Shown here: positions 7,299-11,188 of the stretch, piece after piece
Numbering within the stretch: position 1 is the first letter of the stretch
Layout of the letters: each line of letters begins with the position of its first letter
NCBI GenBank assembly: GCA_934378145.1
Contig: CAKXXW010000046.1
Coordinates: forward strand, 1-11,188
Origin: an uncultured Eubacteriales bacterium
GTDB lineage: Bacteria > Bacillota > Clostridia > Oscillospirales > CAG-272
Direction of reading: 5' to 3'
Length of the DNA stretch: 11,188 nt
Notes under the pieces: model-generated
Told to the model about the DNA's origin: nothing
Databases searched by the model: none
Seen by the model: only the letters and a program-made list of their open reading frames with translations
Position numbers and translations under genes: made by a program

Positions 7299-7327
7299 AT
7301 TATACTTTCACCCGCCCCGTTTGTCAA
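7299..7327 (-). promoter_or_regulatory. Consensus sigma-A promoter for the oxidoreductase operon
   Basis: On the minus strand a perfect TTGACA (7322-7327) and a perfect TATAAT (7299-7304) are separated by exactly 17 bp. Transcription should start near 7292, leaving a leader of about 35 nt with AAGGAAGG before ATG 7258. So strong a core promoter implies that repression is the likely control, matching the operator that overlaps its -35. Confidence 0.85.
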
Positions 7328-7337
7328 GGCATTTGAC
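7323..7337. promoter_or_regulatory. Candidate DeoR-type operator, oxidoreductase side
   Basis: The inverted repeat GTCAA-GGCAT-TTGAC covers the -35 box of the minus-strand promoter. Arms and 5-bp spacing are identical to the site at 7398-7412, and both are placed so that the promoter-proximal arm is the -35 hexamer itself. Binding here would block RNA polymerase. Because one arm doubles as the -35, only the distal arm is independent evidence. Confidence 0.5.
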
Positions 7338-7397
7338 GGATATTTTCAATAACGGGCAAAAAAGTGACATTTCATATCAAATGCATGCTGCTTTTTC

Positions 7398-7412
7398 GTC
7401 AATTCGATTGAC
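7398..7412. promoter_or_regulatory. Candidate DeoR-type operator, regulator side
   Basis: GTCAAT-TCG-ATTGAC is a perfect 15-bp inverted repeat overlapping the -35 box of the regulator promoter, a mirror of the site at 7323-7337. The two centres are 75 bp apart, near seven helical turns, so simultaneous binding with looping is conceivable. It suggests autoregulation together with control of the divergent operon. Confidence 0.55.
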
Positions 7413-7436
7413 AAGACGGCATTTTTGAGGTAAAAT
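7408..7436 (+). promoter_or_regulatory. Sigma-A promoter for the DeoR-family regulator
   Basis: TTGACA at 7408-7413 and TAAAAT at 7431-7436 are separated by 17 bp. The predicted start near 7443 leaves a very short leader carrying AAGGAAAGG immediately before the first ATGs. Confidence 0.8.
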
Positions 7437-7456
7437 GAAAGCAAACCAAGGAAAGG

Positions 7457-8314
7457 ATGCCATGCCCTTTGCGGGGCTGCGACGATAAAACAAAGATGAA
7501 GAACAACGAAATGAGAAAGCAGAAGGTGCTTGACCTGCTGCTCGAGCGCAAGAGACTGACCATCGAGGAGGCGATGAAGGAGACCGGCGTCTCCGAATCG
7601 ACAGTCCGCCGGATATTTCTCGGGCTCGAGCGCGAGGGCGTCGCGATAAGGACCTACGGCGGGATATGCTGCCGCGGCTTCGATGAACCGATAAACGAAT
7701 ACTCCTTCGAGGCTGTCAGCCTTGACAACCCCGAAAAAAAGGCAAGGATAGGCGTCGAAGCCGAAAAGCTGATCGCCGCCGGCGACACGGTCTACCTTGA
7801 CTCGGGAACGACGGTGATGTCGCTCTGCGCCGAGATCGACCGGCTCTTCCGCGCGGCGAAGAGCGATACCGACTCGGAGAACACCCTCGCCGCACGCTAC
7901 GGCGGCGTGACATTTTTCACCCACTCGCTCGTGAATTTCAACCTTCTGAAGCACCACACGAAGGTCTTTCTCCTCGGCGGAGAGTACCGTGACGCGCGGC
8001 GGGACTTCTGCGGCTACCTCACCGAAGAGGCAGTAGGCGGTCTGAGGTTCACGAAATGCTTCGTCGGCGCCGACGGCTTCTCGGAGGACAGCGGGCTCCT
8101 CGCCTCGGACTTCGGTACGGCAAGGATAAACCGCCTCGTCGTCGACCGCTCGGGATACAGGATCCTTCTCGTCGATGCCTCGAAGTACCGCCGCGGCGCG
8201 ATGGTCTGCTACGCCCCCTTCGGCTCGATAGACTGCATAGTCGCCGACGCGAGCCTCCCCGAACCGATCTGCGCCTCTCTCACCCGCAACGGCGTCAAGC
8301 TCATCTTGGCTTGA
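7457..8314 (+). CDS. DeoR-family transcriptional regulator
   Basis: The 285-residue protein has an N-terminal DeoR helix-turn-helix (about 22-70, recognition helix GVSESTVRR) ending in the family's YGGI. A DeoRC sensor domain follows, with DSGTT (115-119), the phosphosugar-binding loop of the family, then VFLLGGEYR, VGADGFS (203-209) and LVDASKY. An insertion of about 17 polar residues (132-148) between the DSGTT helix and the next strand makes it longer than the common 250-260. Three starts compete: ATG 7457 (used here, AAGGA four bases away), ATG 7496 (MKNNEMRKQK, the usual N-terminus of this family but with no Shine-Dalgarno), and the out-of-frame ATG 7462. It probably represses itself and the divergent oxidoreductase operon until a phosphorylated sugar binds, perhaps the product of the nearby kinase (inference). 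Confidence 0.9.
   Translation: MPCPLRGCDDKTKMKNNEMRKQKVLDLLLERKRLTIEEAMKETGVSESTVRRIFLGLEREGVAIRTYGGICCRGFDEPINEYSFEAVSLDNPEKKARIGVEAEKLIAAGDTVYLDSGTTVMSLCAEIDRLFRAAKSDTDSENTLAARYGGVTFFTHSLVNFNLLKHHTKVFLLGGEYRDARRDFCGYLTEEAVGGLRFTKCFVGADGFSEDSGLLASDFGTARINRLVVDRSGYRILLVDASKYRRGAMVCYAPFGSIDCIVADASLPEPICASLTRNGVKLILA
7462..7488 (+). CDS. Possible 8-codon leader peptide before the regulator
   Basis: ATG 7462 has the best-spaced ribosome site in the leader (GGAAAGG ending five bases before it). It opens a short frame, MPFAGLRR, stopping with TAA at 7486-7488. Seven bases later lies ATG 7496, the start that best fits DeoR proteins but lacks its own Shine-Dalgarno. This arrangement would allow translational reinitiation. 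It may equally be an accident of the tandem ATGCCATG sequence. Confidence 0.3.
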   Translation: MPFAGLRR

Positions 8315-8580
8315 CCGAGGACGCGGGAGATACGGGGGATACGGGAGATTCAGGAAACTTTCTTAGAAGAAAGTTTCCCGAACCCTTCAAAGAATTTGCT
8401 CAAGGGCTATGGATGTAAAGTCTTGTCTCGCGGCATTTTGCCTGCGGCAAAACTATGGTGTCTTTTTGAGAAAGGTCTTCAAAAGTCTGCAAGCAGCCTT
8501 TTATCGGTGCTTCCCCAAAAATCCCCCGAATTTCAGCGCTGTGCGCTGAAATTCAATGCTCGAGACAAGGGCGAAAAGCC
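8315..8580 (+). repeat. Structured intergenic element, copy B
   Basis: The head follows the regulator's TGA with no gap. It contains G-rich 9-nt repeats (GGGAGATAC, GGGGGATAC, GGGAGATTC), the terminal hairpin (8352-8379), AACCCTT/AAGGGCT, the CTTGTCTCG/CGAGACAAG closing stem, TTTTGCCtgcGGCAAAA, the middle stem-loop with CTGC/GCAG, and a palindrome at 8528-8554. The palindrome arms GAATTTCAGCGC differ from those of every other copy, yet pair perfectly. The tail motif is degenerate. The hairpin may mark the 3' end of the regulator mRNA, though no U-tract follows it. Confidence 0.8.
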
Positions 8581-8800
8581 TTCAAGCCAAGGGTGAGGCT
8601 CTCTCACAGAGCGCACACACCGTTAAACCGAACACTCACAGGACAATAAGAGCGCACCGAAGCGGTTATCAAGTTTAGGTCAAGCCTTTTTAAAGGCTTG
8701 ACCTAAACTTTGAAAATGCTAAGGGCGATGACCACACATTTCGGCGAGCATCGGTTTAACGGTGCGTTCGATCTGTTGGCGAGCGTTGATTTAATGGTGC
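8581..8800. repeat. Central spacer between copies B and F with a 40-nt palindrome and tandem 35-mers
   Basis: No gene is supported. Positions 8671-8710 form a palindrome with perfect 19-nt arms (AAGTTTAGGTCAAGCCTTT and its complement) around two bases. Each arm is the module that recurs singly at 461-490, 563-583 and 11161-11188. Positions 8743-8812 hold two tandem 35-nt units, each beginning GGCGAGC, about 29 of 35 identical; the second runs into the tail of copy F. Confidence 0.7.
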
Positions 8801-9089
8801 GTTCGACCTGTCAGTGAATTTTGCCTTTAGGTCAAACGGTTTAACTTCTTGTCTCGGGCAGAATTTCACCTCGTGAGGTGAAATTCCGGCGGATTTCGAG
8901 GAAGTCCGAAAAAAGCTGCTTGCAGACTTTTAAGGAGCTTCCTCCGAAATACGCCATAGTTTTGCCGTAGGCAAAATGCCGCGAGACAACTCCTTACTTC
9001 CGTAGCCTTTCAGAAAAGTTCTTTGGGGGTTGGGGGCTTTCTTCCAAGAAAGCCCCCGCGTCTCCCGTATCTCCCATCGTATCCCCGCC
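8801..9089 (-). repeat. Structured intergenic element, copy F
   Basis: On the minus strand the head carries four G-tracts (GGGATAC and GGGAGATAC type repeats) and a terminal hairpin at 9032-9057. Its arms, GGGGGCTTTCTT and AAGAAAGCCCCC, have changed on both sides relative to GGGAAAC/GTTTCCC in other copies. The middle stem uses GGCG...ATTTC with GAAAT...CGCC in place of GGTG...TTTTT with AAAAA...CACC. The palindrome at 8861-8886 has arms GAATTTCACCTC. The tail motif (GTTTGACCT...GACAGGTCGAAC) is well kept. The copy lies beyond the protease terminator, so it is unlikely to be the primary 3' end of that gene. Confidence 0.8.
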
Positions 9090-9104
9090 ATCACCAAGCG
9101 GAGG

Positions 9105-9137
9105 ACAAACAAAAAAGCCCCCGATGGAGGCTTTTTT
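9105..9137 (-). terminator. Rho-independent terminator of the CPBP protease gene
   Basis: On the minus strand AAAAAAGCCTCC, a three-base loop and GGGGGCTTTTTT form a 12-position stem with one U-G wobble, running into TTTTTTGTTTG. It begins about 20 nt after the protease stop codon. It is the only classic intrinsic terminator in the window; every other gene end relies on the repeat-element hairpins or on nothing visible. Confidence 0.88.
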
Positions 9138-9158
9138 CTTATTCTCTTTTCTCGCTTT

Positions 9159-10142
9159 TCACACGAAGATCATCACGATCGAGAAGGCAAGGAAGAGCGC
9201 CGTGCAGATCGCCGTACCCGGCGTGAGCAGGCACGCCCGGAGGTTCTTCACAAACTGCCCGCGCGTCATCGGCTCATCATCCGACGGCGGGTCGCTCTCG
9301 GCATACCTTGCGAAAAGTCGCCTCGCGCCGCCGCAGAAGCCCACGAGCGCCCCGATAAGGATCGCGATAAGGATCAGCACCGCCGTCCCCGTACTGCCCG
9401 CTGTGATGTAAAATTCGGTTATATACGGCTGCCCGAAAATGCAGAAAAGATTATAGACAAAGTGCGCGATGATGACCGAAAAGACCGACCGTGTCGTATA
9501 AAGCAGCAATGTCAGCACCGCCCCCGCGAAAAGATAGACCGCGAGCTTCATAAAATTGAAGTGCAGGAATCCGAAAAACAGGGCGTTCATTATGATCGAA
9601 CAGATGACGCCGTAGCGGTCGTATTCCGAGCAGAGAAAGCCGCGGAAGACGAATTCCTCGCACACTGCGGGAAGCGCCGCGTAGGCAAGCACGAGCCATA
9701 CCGCGCCGAGCGGCTTTCCGTCATACCTTGACACAAAGACATCGTAGAGCGAGAAGCTGCCCTCGAGCGAGCTGCTCTGCGAAAGCCCTATGCTGAGGAG
9801 CAGGCAGCCCGAGATCAGCACAAAGACCGCCGAGACGATGACCCCGATGTGCGACAGACGCGGAGGCGTGAGCCTCAGCCTCTTCGCGGTAGGTTTCAGC
9901 GCCCCGCCCTCCGAAAATCCGGGCAGGAGCCGGAGCCTGTACCATATCGCCGCCGGAAGCGCAAAGGTCAGGAGCTGCAGTATTATCACGGCAAGATATT
10001 CGTTGTCGCTGTCCCCCACCCTTCGCATCACGAAGCGCGAAAAGATCAGCATTATGTAGCAAAAAAGTACAAGATAAGCCGGATCGAGCCTTATTTTGAT
10101 GCCCTTCAGGCTTCTTTTTCTGTTTTCGTTCAGCGTTTTCAG
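9159..10142 (-). CDS. CPBP-family intramembrane metalloprotease (CAAX-protease-like), probable CTG start
   Basis: This is a polytopic membrane protein with about eight hydrophobic segments and the three CPBP/Abi motifs: EEFVFR (Glu162, Glu163, Arg167 in the 327-residue form), FGFLH (His194) and HFVYN (His227, Asn231). These form the intramembrane metal site of Rce1-type CAAX proteases and bacterial relatives linked to peptide maturation, immunity or surface-protein processing; the substrate here is unknown. The first ATG (10052) falls inside the first membrane helix (YLVLFCYIMLIFSRFV). Reading back gives 30 more in-frame codons (LKTLNENRKRSLKG...) to a CTG at 10142, seven bases after AGAGGTG, with an in-frame TGA just before. 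I therefore choose CTG. A GTG at 10152 lies one frame off across a run of seven A. The gene is alone between repeat copies F and C and has its own terminator. Confidence 0.85.
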   Translation of the reverse strand: MKTLNENRKRSLKGIKIRLDPAYLVLFCYIMLIFSRFVMRRVGDSDNEYLAVIILQLLTFALPAAIWYRLRLLPGFSEGGALKPTAKRLRLTPPRLSHIGVIVSAVFVLISGCLLLSIGLSQSSSLEGSFSLYDVFVSRYDGKPLGAVWLVLAYAALPAVCEEFVFRGFLCSEYDRYGVICSIIMNALFFGFLHFNFMKLAVYLFAGAVLTLLLYTTRSVFSVIIAHFVYNLFCIFGQPYITEFYITAGSTGTAVLILIAILIGALVGFCGGARRLFARYAESDPPSDDEPMTRGQFVKNLRACLLTPGTAICTALFLAFSIVMIFV

Positions 10143-10225
10143 TTTTTTTCACCTCTTTTGCTGTTCGTATCGGTCATAAATCATAAGTCATATGTAATAA
10201 GAAATAAGCCAGTCGGCATTGCCGG
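10143..10225 (-). promoter_or_regulatory. Leader and probable promoter region of the CPBP gene
   Basis: This AT-rich stretch between repeat copy C and the protease gene holds AAAAGAGGTG, a strong Shine-Dalgarno seven bases before the proposed CTG start, and a TATGAT hexamer upstream of it. No convincing -35 was found, so the promoter call is weak. Confidence 0.4.
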
Positions 10226-10516
10226 CGGGGGAGACGGGAGATGCGGGGGACACGGGAAACTTTCTTAAAAGAAAGTTTCCCGAACCCTTCAAAGAATTTG
10301 TCAGAGGGTTATGGAAGTAATGCTTTGTCTCGCGGCATTTTGCCTGCGGCAAAACTTTGGTGTCTTTTTGAGAAAGCTCCTCAAAAGTCTGCAAGCAGCC
10401 TTTTTTCAGAGCTTCCCCAAAAACCCACCGGAATTTTCCCCCGCGGGGGAAAATTCTGCCCGAGACAAGGGGTTAACGCGTTTGACCTAAAGGCAAAGTA
10501 CACCGACAGGTCGAAC
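10226..10516 (+). repeat. Structured intergenic element, copy C
   Basis: This plus-strand copy faces its head toward the 5' end of the CPBP gene. The head has four G-tracts in 9-nt units (GGGGGAGAC, GGGAGATGC, GGGGGACAC, then GGG), meeting the usual G-quadruplex pattern. It continues with a perfect terminal hairpin (10254-10281), AACCCT/AGGGTT, the TTGTCTCG/CGAGACAA closing stem, TTTTGCCtgcGGCAAAA, the middle stem-loop (AAGCTC/GAGCTT; CTGC/GCAG) and a perfect palindrome at 10431-10456 with arms GAATTTTCCCCC. The tail motif is ACCGACAGGTCGAAC. It is the most regular copy in the window. Confidence 0.82.
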
Positions 10517-11188
10517 ATTTTTAAGGTCGCCGTTCGCTTACAGGTCATTTGCCTTTTGAAAAGTTTCACTTCTATCGCAAGATGACCGCTCTGACCGAGG
10601 CTTCCTCCGGGAGGTAAGCATTTCCGCAACTGCATTGCGGATCGAAAGAGCCGGCGGCATAATATCTTTGTACAGGCAAACAGACCGTTTTCAATCGTAA
10701 ATCCTTCATACCGCGCTCTCCTTCAGTCGCCTTCGGCGCCAGCTTCCTCCCGGAGGAAGCCTCTTGTCCGCGCAAGCCGATTCTTCATTTTACAGGTCGT
10801 TCGCCTTCGGAAAAGCTTCATTTTCATCGTAAGATGCACGCTCTAACCGAGCCTCCCTCCGGGAGGGAGGTGGATTTCCGACCCGACGGGGAGGAAAGAC
10901 AGAAGGAGCCGGCGGCATAATGCCTTTATACAGGCAAACAGACCGTTTGCCATCAAAAATCGTTTGGCACTTTTTCTTTTGCCTTTAGCAGGCACAAAAG
11001 GCGGACAAGTCCGCTCTCAACCTCGCGGATTATTCACCGAAGGGTGAAATCATCACCCGAAGCAAATGCCTGATAAAAAATAATCAGCAAAAAGAAAATG
11101 CCGTAAAGGGGCTTTCGCCCTCTGCGGAGGGCGACCAAAGGCTCTGCCTTTGGAAACCGCAAGCCTTTAAAAAGGCTTGACCTAAACT
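10517..11188. repeat. Intergenic mosaic of palindromic repeat modules (right edge)
   Basis: No gene is supported. The stretch repeats most modules of the left edge. GGTC-TTTGCCTTTTGAAAAG and the CCTCCGGGAGG palindromes (near 10604 and 10740, with a third at 10850-10870) appear in direct order. Positions 10604-10726 match 158-280 in inverted orientation, and 11021-11062 matches 497-540 in inverted orientation. Positions 10937-11000 and 11089-11188 match the left edge directly, including TCGCCCTC-tgcg-GAGGGCGA at 11115-11134. Where the left edge next has GGGGC-gct-GCCCC, this side has CCAAAGGC-tct-GCCTTTGG, another swapped but paired stem. The window ends inside the GACCTAAACT module. Confidence 0.7.

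Noticed and set aside
8352..8379. Terminal hairpin of copy B as a classic Rho-independent terminator
   Set aside because: The stem is strong, but CCCGAACCC follows instead of a U-tract, and identical hairpins face gene 5' ends in copies A and C. A role in 3'-end processing remains possible.
8396..8596. Recurring open frame LSRGILP.AKLW..FEEAP in most element copies, which could be annotated as a small conserved protein
   Set aside because: It lacks a ribosome site, starts and ends at different places in each copy, and diverges in protein sequence exactly where RNA pairing is preserved (copy E). Conservation is explained by structure.
8315..9089. CRISPR array suggested by repeated palindromes
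   Set aside because: Repeats are long, diverged and inverted, with no regular short repeat-spacer pattern and no cas genes.
10572..10775. Minus-strand open frame of 67 codons at the right edge
   Set aside because: It spans only palindromic repeat modules that also occur at the left edge, in a different reading context and inverted.

Overview
The window looks like a chromosomal segment from a moderately GC-rich clostridial (Firmicutes) gut-type bacterium, most plausibly an Oscillospirales relative. This rests on the clostridial style of Shine-Dalgarno sites and sigma-A promoters, the gene families present, and intergenic DNA packed with palindromic repeats. The assignment is an inference, not a lineage call.

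Six protein genes are supported. A DeoR-family regulator (plus strand, 7457-8314) is divergent from a pair of overlapping Gfo/Idh/MocA oxidoreductases (minus, 7258-6026 and 6036-4897). The 198-bp divergent gap has two near-consensus promoters, each with the same GTCAA-N5-TTGAC inverted repeat on its -35 box. Downstream, after a 930-bp repeat-filled gap, come a class III aminotransferase (3966-2428) and an FGGY sugar kinase (2431-998), overlapping by ATGA. Oxidoreductases, transaminase and kinase together suggest catabolism or interconversion of a sugar, amino sugar or cyclitol; no transporter or aldolase is present and the substrate is unknown. A separate CPBP-family membrane protease gene (minus, 9159 to about 10142) probably starts at a CTG codon and ends in a clear intrinsic terminator.

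The most unusual content is intergenic. Six near-complete copies (D 700-997, A 4033-4319, E 4517-4767, B 8315-8580, F 8801-9089, C 10226-10516) and one partial copy (E2 4829-4896) of a roughly 250-300 bp element fill the gaps. Each complete copy has, in order: a head of G-rich 9-nt tandem repeats, a strong terminal hairpin, a long-range closing stem (TTGTCTCG with CGAGACAA), a TTTTGCC/GGCAAAA hairpin, a long middle stem-loop, a 12-bp-arm palindrome, and a tail with a shared motif. Copies differ by paired changes that keep the stems, the pattern expected of a selected RNA or single-stranded DNA fold. In every copy the head points at the neighbouring gene and the tail points into the middle of the gap, so each complete gap holds a tail-to-tail inverted pair. 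I do not recognise this as a named family.

The two window edges (1-699 and 10517-11188) carry related mosaics of shorter palindromic modules, partly in direct and partly in inverted orientation relative to each other. No rRNA, tRNA, CRISPR array, transposase or phage gene was seen.
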